From Streptomyces pilosus (GTDB lineage: Bacteria > Actinomycetota > Actinomycetes > Streptomycetales > Streptomycetaceae), in the NCBI RefSeq assembly GCF_014649835.1, contig NZ_BMTU01000007.1, forward strand, positions 62,001 through 126,000: a DNA stretch of 64,000 bases, given 5' to 3'. How positions within the stretch are numbered: position 1 is the stretch's first letter; the number at the start of each line of letters is the position of its first letter. The position numbers and the translations under genes are program-made. Below the pieces are notes generated by a model, which was not told the DNA's origin, did not search any database, and saw nothing but the letters and a program-made list of their open reading frames with translations. Positions 52,109-61,065 of this stretch are shown in pieces.

Positions 52109-53287
52109 ATGAACACGGGTACCGGGATCCATCGGCCCGGCGTGCGGGTGGGCGCGCACCGCAGAGGCGCGGCCGCTGCGGGGGTGCGGTACGTCCCGCT
52201 CCGGCCGGTGCGGCAGCCGGCCGGGGACGACGGCTTCACGGCGTACGCGCGTGACCGGTGGCCGGGGCTGGTCGCCACGTCCCTGCTGCTCACCGAGGAC
52301 GCGGGCGCCGCCGAGGAGTTGGCGCGGCGCACGCTGGTGCGGGTGTGCGCGCGGTGGCGGCGGATCCCGCGCGACGACGTCGACTTCCACGTGCGGCGCT
52401 GTCTGCTCCGGGTCCATCTGCGCGCGCGGCGGGCGGGGGCCCGGCGGCGGGCGGTGCTGGTGCTGCGGTACTGGTCGGGGCTGCGGGAGCCGGAGATCGC
52501 CCAGGTGCTGGGGTGTTCGGTGGGTGCCGTGCGGGCGGTGGTGCGACGCGGCGCGAAGGAGCTGCAACCGGGCCTGCGGCAGGCGGGGTTCGCGGCGGCG
52601 CTGGACGGTTTCGTGCCACCTGCCCTGCCGTTGGCGGAGATACGGGCGGCCGGGGCGCTGAGGCGGCGCCGGCGGGCGGGAGTCGTCGCCGCCGGGTGTG
52701 CGCTGCTGCTGGCGCCGCCCGCCGTGTACGCCCTGGCTCCCGGCGAGGTGCCGGCGGGGGCCGCCGGGGCGTCGCCCGGGCGGCCGGAGCCGGGGCCGGT
52801 GCGGGTCGTCGCTCCCGGCGAGCGGGTGTCCGCCGCTCCCGGGGTGGACGTCTGGCTGACCGCGGACGGCCACCACTGGTCCTCCCCCCGGTCGCCGGCC
52901 CGGTTCCGGGCGGTGGACGACGGGAACCTCGACCGGTCCCGGCCGGGCGTCTCCCTCCAGGGCGAGCGGCTGGACGACGGTACGTACGTCCGGACCGGGG
53001 TGTTCCACGGCCTGGCCGGCGATCCGGCCCGGGTGGAGGTCCGTGAGGGCGGCCGGACGGTGACCGCCGACGTGCTGACGCTGGCGGGCAGTCCGGGGTG
53101 GGGCGCCTGGTACGTGCGGACGGCGGGCGGCGACGCCGAGGCGGCCGGCGATACCGCGGCGCAGGCGGTCCCGGGTGCGGGCGGCCCGGCCGTCACGGTG
53201 TACGACGCGGCCGGCAAGGTGCTGGTGCGGGCGGAGTTCGAGTCCGCGGCGGTGCGGGCGGTGCCGGTCGGGTCGTGGCGCCGGTGA
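52109..53287 (+). CDS. Sigma-like/membrane fusion protein
   Basis: A 392-residue protein. Residues about 40-165 resemble SigE-type region 2 (FTAYARDRWPGLVATSLLLT) and region 4 (VLVLRYWSGLREPEIAQVLG, CSVGAVRAVVRRGAKEL), with a shortened linker. A membrane helix (about 185-207) and an extracellular domain follow. It fuses regulator and membrane parts in one chain. GGAGG precedes ATG 52109. The stop overlaps the PBP start (GTGA). Whether it binds RNA polymerase is unknown. Confidence 0.72.
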   Translation: MNTGTGIHRPGVRVGAHRRGAAAAGVRYVPLRPVRQPAGDDGFTAYARDRWPGLVATSLLLTEDAGAAEELARRTLVRVCARWRRIPRDDVDFHVRRCLLRVHLRARRAGARRRAVLVLRYWSGLREPEIAQVLGCSVGAVRAVVRRGAKELQPGLRQAGFAAALDGFVPPALPLAEIRAAGALRRRRRAGVVAAGCALLLAPPAVYALAPGEVPAGAAGASPGRPEPGPVRVVAPGERVSAAPGVDVWLTADGHHWSSPRSPARFRAVDDGNLDRSRPGVSLQGERLDDGTYVRTGVFHGLAGDPARVEVREGGRTVTADVLTLAGSPGWGAWYVRTAGGDAEAAGDTAAQAVPGAGGPAVTVYDAAGKVLVRAEFESAAVRAVPVGSWRR

Positions 53288-54999
53288 CGCCTCCGCCGCG
53301 GCCCGGGCGGCGCTCGCGCGGGGACCGGGCCCGTCCCCGGGTGCCCTTCCGCACCCGTTTCCGCCGTGACCGGGGGCGCTGGCTGCGGCGGGTGCTGGTC
53401 GCCTGCCTCACGTCGCTCGCCGTCGTGTGCGGAGCGGTCGTGGTGGCGTACCACCTGACCGAGATTCCCGAACCGCATCCGGAGACGGTGGTGCAGAGCA
53501 CGGTCTTCGTCGACGCCGGGGGCGCCTACCTGGGCCGGCGGGGTCCGGTGGACCGGCAGGAGGTGCCCCTGTTTGAGGTGCCCCGGCACGTCCAGGACGC
53601 GGTGATCGCGGCCGAGAACCGGTCCTTCCGCACGGACACCGGGGTGTCGCCGCGTGCCGTCGCGCGCGCGGCGTGGGCCACGGTGTCCGGCGGTGCGCCG
53701 CAGGGCGGTTCCACCATCACCCAGCAGTACGTGAAGAACGCCCTGCTCAGCCCGGAGCGGTCGCTGTCGCGCAAGGCGCGCGAGGCGCTGATCGCCGTCA
53801 AGCTCGACCGCACCCGCGCCAAGGACGAAATCCTGGAGGGCTACCTGAACACGGTGTACTTCGGCCGGGGCGCCGCCGGGGTGCAGGCGGCCGCCCGGAA
53901 CTACTTCGACGTGACGCCCGGGAAGCTGACGGTGTCCCAGGGTGCCGCGCTGGCCGCGATCGTGAACATCCCCTCGTACTACGAGAAGGCGGGTTCGGAT
54001 CCCGGGGTGACGGCGAGGTTGCGGCACCGCTGGGAGTGGGTGCTCGACGCGATGGAGGCCGGCGGGAGCATCTCCCCGGCGCAGCGCGCGGCGGCGCGTT
54101 TCCCCGCGTTCCGGTTCTATCCGCCGGGCGGGACGGAGGGGCAGCGGCAGTACCTGATCGACGTGGCCGCGCAGGAGGCCGCCGACCGGCTCGGCATCAC
54201 GCAGGACCAGCTGGCGCGCGGGGGGTACACGGTGCACACCACCTTCGATCTCGCGCTGCAGGACGCGACCGCCGAGTCGGTGAAGGCCCGCGCGGGAGGC
54301 GCGGAGGGCGCGGAGGGGCGGGCCGGCAAGGGGGTGCGGGTCCACACGGCCGTGGTGGGGATCGAGCCCGGTGACGGGGCGGTACGGGTGCTGTACGGAG
54401 GGGCGGACTACGCCCGGCAGCCGTTCAACGACGCGGTGAGCGGGTCGGTGGAGGCCGGCTCGGTGCTCGACCCGTTCGACGGGGTGCGGCTCGGTGGTCC
54501 GCTGCGTGCCCTGCACGGCTCGACGGCGCCGACTCCGTTGCGGCTGGCGGCGGCGTACGCGGCGGTGGCGGCGGACGGGGTGTACGCGACTCCCCGTACC
54601 GTGACGCGGATCACGCGTGAGGGGCGGACGGTGCACACGGCGCGTCCGGAGACCCGGCGGGTGCTGGAGGAGAAGGGCGCCCTGGCGGTGTCGGCGCGGG
54701 CGCGGTCCGGTCCGGACGGGCGGGGTGTCCCGTCCGTCCCGGCCGCCGACCGGGCCGGTGCCGACGACGACGGCCCGGGCGCGCTCCTGACGGCGGGGGC
54801 CGGGGGTGGCATCGCCCGGCGCACCGTCTGGAGCGTGGGGTACGACTCCCGGCTCACCCTGGCCGTGGCGCTGTTCGCCGACCGGCCGGGCGCGAAGAAG
54901 GGCACGACCGTGCCCGCGCGGCTGCCGGACGATCCGTCGCCGACCGCGTACGCGGAAGAACTGACCGGGACGATATGGGGCTTTGCGGGCGATACGTGA
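53284..54999 (+). CDS. Class A PBP with active transglycosylase and degenerate transpeptidase
   Basis: A 571-residue membrane protein. One N-terminal helix (about 30-52), then a GT51 domain: VIAAENRSFRTDTGVSPRAV (catalytic Glu), APQGGSTITQQYVKNALLS, and KAREALIAVKLDRT. The second domain has AGSVLDPFDGV where SxxK (usual GSTFKPF) should be, loses a large part, and has no clear SxN or KTG. So it likely polymerises glycan but cannot cross-link. It is translated from GTG 53284, overlapping the sigma fusion. A 200-bp gap follows. Confidence 0.85.
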   Translation: MTPPPRPGRRSRGDRARPRVPFRTRFRRDRGRWLRRVLVACLTSLAVVCGAVVVAYHLTEIPEPHPETVVQSTVFVDAGGAYLGRRGPVDRQEVPLFEVPRHVQDAVIAAENRSFRTDTGVSPRAVARAAWATVSGGAPQGGSTITQQYVKNALLSPERSLSRKAREALIAVKLDRTRAKDEILEGYLNTVYFGRGAAGVQAAARNYFDVTPGKLTVSQGAALAAIVNIPSYYEKAGSDPGVTARLRHRWEWVLDAMEAGGSISPAQRAAARFPAFRFYPPGGTEGQRQYLIDVAAQEAADRLGITQDQLARGGYTVHTTFDLALQDATAESVKARAGGAEGAEGRAGKGVRVHTAVVGIEPGDGAVRVLYGGADYARQPFNDAVSGSVEAGSVLDPFDGVRLGGPLRALHGSTAPTPLRLAAAYAAVAADGVYATPRTVTRITREGRTVHTARPETRRVLEEKGALAVSARARSGPDGRGVPSVPAADRAGADDDGPGALLTAGAGGGIARRTVWSVGYDSRLTLAVALFADRPGAKKGTTVPARLPDDPSPTAYAEELTGTIWGFAGDT

Positions 55000-55199
55000 G
55001 GTAGTCCACAGACGGGATACGCCCGGGTAACTCGGTTGCGCCACCGGCGGGTTGTGGGATGTGTCTCGCGTCACCCCGATGGTAGAGCGGGGCAAATCGG
55101 ACACGCTTCGTCTTCGACGATGGCCGGTCCGCATGTCGTACAGAACACTCGTAACCGCCCCCAGTACGACAGTTCGGACCGAAGAGAGCATGCGCGGCC

Positions 55200-56969
55200 A
55201 TGACCCACTCCACGGAAACGCCTGAAGTACCCATACGCCCCTACGAGGTGACCGCCCCCGAGGTCGTCCCCGGTGACCTGTTCGCCCTCACGCCCGGGGA
55301 GGCGGCCCGGCACCGGTGGCACGTCGTCATCCACACGCTGCCCGAGTCACCGGAGGTGATCCGGGTCACGCTGCGGCCGCCGCTCGGCGGCGTGGACCAC
55401 GAGGTGGTGCTGCGGCGCGAGCAGCGGGTGACCGTCGGCGGACGCCGGCTGGACGAAGCCGCGATCCCCCTGGTGAGCTCGCCCCCTCTCGACGGCGTGG
55501 AGTTCCGCGACGGGGACCGGCTGCACACCCTGCGGGCCGTCGACCCGCACGCGCGGGAGGTGACGTACGTACGCCGCTGGGGGGCCTGGCAGCGGGACGG
55601 GGGTCCCGCCGAGAGCCGCGTGAGCGACGACGACGTACGCCGCTGGGCCGCCGGGGCGGACCGGGCGGGCGACCTCGTACGGCACGAGCCGCGTCCCGTG
55701 CGGGCGGCGGAGGCGGCCGGAGCGCGGCGCGTCGTCGTCACCGGGCTCGGTGCCGTGACCCCGCTGGGCGTCGGCACGGGCGAGTTGTGGGACGGCCTGC
55801 TTGAAGGACGGCACGGCATACGGGAGTTGGCGGGCGAGGAGTTCGACGGGCTGCCGGTGCGGATTGCCGGGACCGTGCCGGTGGACCCGGCGGGCCTGCT
55901 GCCCCGGCCGGCGGCGCGGCGGATGAACCGGGCCGCGCAGTTCGCGGTGCTGGCGGCGCGGGAGGCGTGGGCCGACGCGGGCTACGCGGACGGCGGCACC
56001 CGCGAGAGCGGGCTGGACCCCGAGCGGGTCGGGGTGAGCCTCGGTGCCATCCTCGGGGACGCGTCGGTGCTCGTCGGCGGTGACCGCAGGCTGCGCGACC
56101 GGGGCCCCCGCGGGGTCCCCCCGCTCACCACCCCGATGACCGTGCCCTCCCAGGCGGCCTCACAGGTCTCGCTGGACCTGCACATCACCGGGGAGGCACG
56201 CACCGTGACCAGCGCGTGCGCCTCCGGCACCGAGGCGATCGGGCAGGCCGTCGACCGCATCCGGTTCGGCCGGGTCGACGTCGCCCTCGCCGGCGGGGCG
56301 GAGGCGGTGGTCACCCCGGCGATCATGGCCTCGTTCGCGGCGATGCGGGCACTGGCCGGGGGCGACCCGGCGGCGGGCTCACCGTCGCACCCGTTCGCCA
56401 GGGACCGCGACGGGTTCGTCAACGGGGAGGGCGCGGGGGTGCTCGTGCTGGAGTCCGAGGAACACGCGCGGGCCCGCGGGGCGCGCGTCTACTGCGAGGC
56501 CGCCGGATGGGGGCTGTCCGCCGACGCCCACCACGTCGCGGCGCCGGACCCGACCGGTGACGGCATCGCGCTCGCGCTGCGGCGGGCCGTACGGGACGCC
56601 GGCGGCCTGCTCGACGACGTCGTCCACGTCAACGCGCACGCCACCGCCACGGTCGACGGCGACCTCGCCGAGGCGCGCGCCCTGCGGACCGTGCTCGGCG
56701 GGCGGGAGGTGCCGGTCACGGCCCTCAAGGGGCACCTGGGGCACCTCCAGGGTGCCGCGGGCGGGGTGGAGGCGGTCGCGGCGGTCCTCACGCTGCACCA
56801 CGGAGTGATGCCGCCGACGGTCGGCTGCGCGGAACTCGACGACGCGATCGGCCTGGACGTCGTGCGCGGCGCACCCCGCGCCCTGCCGGACACCGGCGAC
56901 CTGCTGCTGAGCAACAGCTTCGGCTTCGGCGGCCACAACGCGGTCCTGGCACTGAGGCGCGTGGCGTAG
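55200..56969 (+). CDS. Ketosynthase (KAS II type) with long N-terminal extension
   Basis: A 589-residue protein. Residues about 175-589 form a full beta-ketoacyl-ACP synthase: catalytic Cys in TSACASGTEAIG, His in NAHATATVDGDLAE and KGHLGHLQGAAG. About 170 extra residues at the front have a beta-rich composition (VVLRREQRVTVGGRRLDEAA) that I do not recognise. ATG 55200 is the only strong start; later in-frame starts would leave this coding stretch orphaned. No KR, DH or ACP gene is nearby, so it is not a fatty acid operon. Confidence 0.82.
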   Translation: MTHSTETPEVPIRPYEVTAPEVVPGDLFALTPGEAARHRWHVVIHTLPESPEVIRVTLRPPLGGVDHEVVLRREQRVTVGGRRLDEAAIPLVSSPPLDGVEFRDGDRLHTLRAVDPHAREVTYVRRWGAWQRDGGPAESRVSDDDVRRWAAGADRAGDLVRHEPRPVRAAEAAGARRVVVTGLGAVTPLGVGTGELWDGLLEGRHGIRELAGEEFDGLPVRIAGTVPVDPAGLLPRPAARRMNRAAQFAVLAAREAWADAGYADGGTRESGLDPERVGVSLGAILGDASVLVGGDRRLRDRGPRGVPPLTTPMTVPSQAASQVSLDLHITGEARTVTSACASGTEAIGQAVDRIRFGRVDVALAGGAEAVVTPAIMASFAAMRALAGGDPAAGSPSHPFARDRDGFVNGEGAGVLVLESEEHARARGARVYCEAAGWGLSADAHHVAAPDPTGDGIALALRRAVRDAGGLLDDVVHVNAHATATVDGDLAEARALRTVLGGREVPVTALKGHLGHLQGAAGGVEAVAAVLTLHHGVMPPTVGCAELDDAIGLDVVRGAPRALPDTGDLLLSNSFGFGGHNAVLALRRVA

Positions 56970-57519
56970 CCACTGGGCCGCTGGGCTCTGGGCCGCTGGG
57001 CCGCTGGGCTGACGTCGGGGCAGCCCCCCTCCCCCGGCGCCGCCGACGCGTGCTGGGCCGGGGAGCGGAACTCGCCCCCCGGCCGGCCGACGACCGATCG
57101 GGGATCAGGTCCGAGACCGGGGGCGCGTCCGGCGCCGCGTACGCACCGGAACCGGAGCAGCCCTCCGGCACCGGGGCCGCGCCCGGCCGACCCCGGCAGC
57201 CGGGCAGCACAGGCAGCACAGGCAGCACAGGCAGCACAGGCGGCACGGTGTGCGAGCCGGGCCGGAGGGACACCCGACACCACGCCGGGGCACCGGCCCC
57301 GCGCCCGACCGACGCCGGGGGCACCCGCCCCGCGCCCGACCGACGCCGGGGGCACCCGCCCCGCGCCCGGCCAGCCCGTCGCGACCGGCGGTGGCACGGT
57401 GATCGTGGCGCGCCCGCGCCGGCGTACGACGCGGTGTGCGAGCCGGGCCGTGAGGGCGACCGCGCCGCGCCGTCCGGCGGCATGTCGCCGGACGGCGGCG
57501 CGGGCGTCACCGGGCCGAT
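56970..57519. other. Repeat-rich gap between ketosynthase and Ku
   Basis: 550 bp. GGGCCGCTGGG-like repeats at 56976-57010, five 9-bp units GGCAGCACA at 57203-57247 (four perfect), a 31-bp tandem unit from 57297 to 57369 (2.4 copies) and a duplicated TGTGCGAGCCGGGCCG (57249 and 57434). No gene supported. Hypervariable appearance. Confidence 0.6.
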
Positions 57520-58557
57520 TCAGGCCGAGCGTTTGCGGGACGTCGACTTCTTCGCGGGGGACTTCTTCGCGGGTGTCTTCTTCGTGGTGGCCTTGGCCGT
57601 GCTCTTCGTCGTGGCCTTCTTCTCGGCCTGGCCCGTCTTCGAGGCCGACTTGCGGGGCGAGGACGCCGTCTTCTTCTTCGCGGTCGACGTCGACTTCTTG
57701 CCCCCGGTCTCCTTGGGCGACGAGCGGGACGTGCCGCGCTGCGGCAGGGACCGGACCCGGGCCTCCTCCTCCGGCTCCTCCCCGCGGGACTCGCGGGCCG
57801 CGCGCACGCTGTTCTCCAGGGCGGCCATCAGGTCCAGGACCTTGCCGCCGCGCTCCGGCGCGGGCGCCTCCGGCGGGGTCTCGCCGGAGGCCTTCGCGGC
57901 GATGACCTCCTCGACCGCCTCCCGGTACTCGTCGTGCAGGTCCTCCAGGTCGACCTCGCCGAGCGTGTCCATCAGGGCGTCCGCCAGGTCCAGCTCCTTG
58001 TCACGGACCGTGACGTCGGTGTCGGGGGCGACGCCCTCCGGGGCGCGGACCTCGTCCGGCCAGAGCAGCCCGTGCATGGCGATGGCGTCGCCGACCACCC
58101 GGAGCATCCCCAGCCGCTCCCGGCCGCGCAGGGCGTACTTGGCGATGGCGACCTTGTTGCTCCGCTTCAGCGCCTCCCGCAGGAGTGTGTAGGGCTTGGC
58201 CGCCGGCGCCCCGCCCGCCGCCAGGTAGTACGCCGCGTCCATCTGGAGGGGGTCGATCCGGTCCTCGGGCACGAAGGCGACGATCTCGATCGTCTTCGCG
58301 GTGGGGATCGGCAGGCTGGAGAGGTCCTCGTCGGTGATCGGGATGATCGTGCCGTCCGCGTCCTCGTAGCCCTTGCCGATCTCCTGGCCGGTGACCTCGC
58401 GGTCCTCCAGTTCGCAGAACTTGCGGTACCGGATCCGGCCGCCGTCCTCGGTGTGGATCTGGCGGAAGGAGATGGCGTGGTTCTCGGTGGCGTTCACCAG
58501 CTTGATCGGGATGCTGACCAGGCCGAACGAGATCGCGCCGTTCCAAATGGATCTCAC
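57520..58557 (-). CDS. ku: Ku protein of bacterial non-homologous end joining
   Basis: A 345-residue DNA-end-binding homodimer. N-terminal Ku core (RSIWNGAISFGLVSIPIKLV, CELEDREVTGQEIGKGYE) to about residue 250, then a lysine/serine/threonine-rich tail (about 275-345, KKATTKSTAKATTKKTPAKK) similar to histone H1, as in many Actinobacteria. GTG 58557 (VRSIWNG) with GGAAAGG upstream is chosen over GTG 58566. Divergent from the polymerase gene. Confidence 0.95.
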   Translation of the reverse strand: MRSIWNGAISFGLVSIPIKLVNATENHAISFRQIHTEDGGRIRYRKFCELEDREVTGQEIGKGYEDADGTIIPITDEDLSSLPIPTAKTIEIVAFVPEDRIDPLQMDAAYYLAAGGAPAAKPYTLLREALKRSNKVAIAKYALRGRERLGMLRVVGDAIAMHGLLWPDEVRAPEGVAPDTDVTVRDKELDLADALMDTLGEVDLEDLHDEYREAVEEVIAAKASGETPPEAPAPERGGKVLDLMAALENSVRAARESRGEEPEEEARVRSLPQRGTSRSSPKETGGKKSTSTAKKKTASSPRKSASKTGQAEKKATTKSTAKATTKKTPAKKSPAKKSTSRKRSA

Positions 58558-58630
58558 GTGCAGCACCTTTCCGGTCGTCTGCCGATCACTGTCGGGGCAT
58601 ATGTCCCGGGTTGCGTGGGATTCTCATCGT

Positions 58631-59512
58631 ATGGCGCCTATCACCGAGGTGGAGGGGCGACGGCTCGCGCTCAGCAATTTGGAGAAGGTGCTGTATCCCG
58701 CCACCGGGTTCACCAAGGCGGAGGTACTGCACTACTACGCGACCGTCGCCGACGTGCTGCTGCCGCACCTGCGGGACCGGCCGGTGTCCTTCCTGCGGTA
58801 TCCGGACGGACCCGACGGCCAGGTCTTCTTCACCAAGAACGTGCCACCGGGTACGCCCGACTGGGTCACCACCGCCGAGGTGCCGAGGTCCGAGGGGCCG
58901 GCCCGGATGGTCCTGGTGCAGGATCTGCCGAGCCTGATGTGGGCGGCGAACCTGGTCACCGAGTTCCACACGCACCAGTGGCTCATCGGGGACCCCGGAC
59001 AGGCCGACCGGATCGTGTTCGACCTGGACCCCGGGGCGCCGGCGACGATCGTGCAGTGCTGCGAGGTCGCGGTGTGGCTGCGGGAGCGGCTGGCGAAGGA
59101 CGGCATCGAGGCGTACGCCAAGACCTCCGGGTCGAAGGGGCTGCACCTGCTCGCCGCGGTGCGCGGCGCTTCCTCCGATCAGGTGTCGGAGTACGCGAAG
59201 CGGCTGGCCGTGGAGGCGGAGAAGGCCATGCCACGGCTGGTGCTGCACCGGATGACCCGGAGCCTGAGGCCCGGGAAGGTCTTCGTCGACTGGAGCCAGA
59301 ACGCCGCCCGGAAGACGACGGCCACCCCCTACACCCTGCGTGCCCGGCCCGAACCGTCGGTGTCGGCGCCGGTGACCTGGGACGAGGTCGAGACCTGCCG
59401 GTCCCCCGGGGCGCTGGCGCTCGCCGCCCCGGACGTCGGCCCCCGGATCCGGGACCACGGCGACCTGCTGGCGTCCCTGCTGGAGGGGGCGCACGCGGGC
59501 CCGCTGCCCTGA
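58631..59512 (+). CDS. LigD-type polymerase/primase (AEP) for end joining
   Basis: A 293-residue archaeo-eukaryotic primase-fold polymerase, standalone without ligase or nuclease domains. Seen: LSNLEKVLYPATGFTKAEVL, the metal aspartates DRIVFDLDPG, GSKGLHLLA, and VFVDWSQNAARKTT. It fills gaps at ends bound by Ku. ATG 58631, 73 bp from the Ku start, so the two share a divergent promoter region. Confidence 0.94.
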   Translation: MAPITEVEGRRLALSNLEKVLYPATGFTKAEVLHYYATVADVLLPHLRDRPVSFLRYPDGPDGQVFFTKNVPPGTPDWVTTAEVPRSEGPARMVLVQDLPSLMWAANLVTEFHTHQWLIGDPGQADRIVFDLDPGAPATIVQCCEVAVWLRERLAKDGIEAYAKTSGSKGLHLLAAVRGASSDQVSEYAKRLAVEAEKAMPRLVLHRMTRSLRPGKVFVDWSQNAARKTTATPYTLRARPEPSVSAPVTWDEVETCRSPGALALAAPDVGPRIRDHGDLLASLLEGAHAGPLP

Positions 59513-59518
59513 GCCCGC

Positions 59519-60327
59519 TCAGGGGCCGGACCAGGTGGCCCGGTCCCGGGCCAGGGCGTGCAGGCTTCCACGTCGGCCGGTTTCAGGATGCCGCCCGTAC
59601 GGGCCAGGGACGGCAGGTCCGCTTCCGTCAGGACGCGTACGTCGCGGAGCGGGGCCGGGACCGTCACGGCCGCCGCGCCGGCCAGGACGAGCACCGGGCG
59701 GACCTGCGCGGCGAGGGCGTGGGAGGCCCGCTCGGCGTCGGAGCGGACCCGGTCCAGCAGGGGCCGCGGCCGGTGCCGGCCCACGGCGACACCGGGGTCG
59801 GTGACCGCGACCCGCTGCCCGCGGGCGTACAGGGCGTGGACGGCGTGCAGGCCGCCGGGGCCGATCAGCAGGTGGTGGATGTGGTCGCCGCCGGGCAGCG
59901 GGACCGAGTGCAGGGTGTACCCGCCCGCCCCCTCCGTCCGGTCCAGCGCCTCGCCCACGGCCCGCTGCGCGGCGAGGGCCCTGCGGCGCGGGTCGGGGCG
60001 CAGGCGGCGGGCCTGGCCGGGATCGCGGTCGAGGGCGATCAGCAGTGCCTCGCCGGGGCGGTTCGGTGCCAGGTCGTCGTCGGGGTGCAGGCAGAGGCGG
60101 GCCAGTTCGGCGGGGGTGGGGGCCGGGGGCGGACCGGCCGACACGGGGCCGGTGAGGAAGGGGGCGAGCGCGGTGAGGACGTCCTGCTCGCGGTCCTCGC
60201 CGAGCAGGTTCACCCGGGCCGCCCCCCGGTCGTACCAGGCGATGTTCCGGCCGTCCGGGAGGCGGACCCAGAGCCTCTCCCGGCCGTGCCGCCAGGTCGG
60301 TACGACGCGCAGCGGGTCCATGCACAT
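59519..60327 (-). CDS. NERD-domain protein, apparent frameshift near 3' end
   Basis: Nuclease-related domain protein of about 268 residues. VGEALDRTEGAGGYTLHSVPL and GGDHIHHLLIGPGGLHAVHA are the NERD core. N-terminal part WYDRGAARVNLLGEDR. After ILKPADVEA the frame reads CTPWPGTGPP; a single added C near 59563 restores LHALARDRATWSGP and a stop at 59519. In the shifted frame the protein would end 6 bp from the LigD-type gene; unshifted it would run on to 59329. ATG 60327 or 60321. Confidence 0.75.
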
Positions 60328-60419
60328 CACCCCACGTCCATGGGAACAGGCGGGTGCTCCCGCGGCAAGAAGCCGGTTACCTTGGAGAGGAGTTGGGCGG
60401 TGAGGGTGGGGAGGCGCCG

Positions 60420-60926
60420 TTGCGTACCCGCGGGAAGCGACCCGACGTACCCGCTCCGGACAGTCCGTGGAACGAGATCGTGCCCGGTCTGTGGATGGGC
60501 GGGCACGAGTTCCGGAGCCCGTCCGGGCAGCTGGAGTCCGCCGTGGTGCACCGGCAGTTCGACCTCGTACAGACCCTGCTGCGGCTGCCCGGGCACGGTC
60601 CGGACCCCGGGGTCGGGCACCAGGTGTGGCCGATCCCCGACGGACCGCTGGACGGGACGCAGCTCGCGGGCGTGATCCGGCTCGCCGAGGCGGCGGGCGA
60701 GGCACTGGACGACGGCCGTACGGTCCTGGTGCGCTGCTACCACGGGTACAACCGCTCCGGGCTGGTCGTGGCGCACGTGCTGATGTGCCGGGGCCGTACC
60801 GCCGAGGCGGCGATCCGGCTGATCCGCTCCCGCCGCTCCTCCTGGGCCCTGCACAACGAGCTATTCACCGACTACCTGCGGGCGGGGCTGCTGACGGCGC
60901 GGCTGCTGGAGGAGCTGACGGAGTAG
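60420..60926 (+). CDS. Dual-specificity-type protein phosphatase
   Basis: A 168-residue phosphatase. P-loop VRCYHGYNRSGLVV gives C-x5-R. A WNEIVPGLWMGGHEF opening and LIRSRRSSWALHNELFTDYL end complete the DSP fold. Start TTG 60420 with GGGGAGG five bases upstream. Substrate unknown. Upstream, the NERD gene is divergent. Confidence 0.83.
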   Translation: MRTRGKRPDVPAPDSPWNEIVPGLWMGGHEFRSPSGQLESAVVHRQFDLVQTLLRLPGHGPDPGVGHQVWPIPDGPLDGTQLAGVIRLAEAAGEALDDGRTVLVRCYHGYNRSGLVVAHVLMCRGRTAEAAIRLIRSRRSSWALHNELFTDYLRAGLLTARLLEELTE

Positions 60927-61065
60927 CCGACGGCGGGGGACGTGCCCCGGAGGGCGCAGTGCCGTCCCCGATGGCGCAGCAGGGCGGGCGAGGTGCCGGG
61001 AGGCGCTCCTAGTGTGGCGACAAGTCACTCATGACCCGTTTTCTCCCCTACATGGAGGTACCGCC

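Noticed and set aside
52000..55191. 1063-codon minus-strand frame
   Set aside because: It runs antisense to the sigma-membrane fusion and the PBP, both with motifs and coupled starts. Composition is low-complexity.
55200..56969. Part of a polyketide or fatty acid gene cluster
   Set aside because: Only a single ketosynthase-like gene is present. There is no ACP, KR, MAT or chain-length factor within reach.
57203..57369. CRISPR array
   Set aside because: The repeats are tandem without spacers and there are no cas genes. They are minisatellites.
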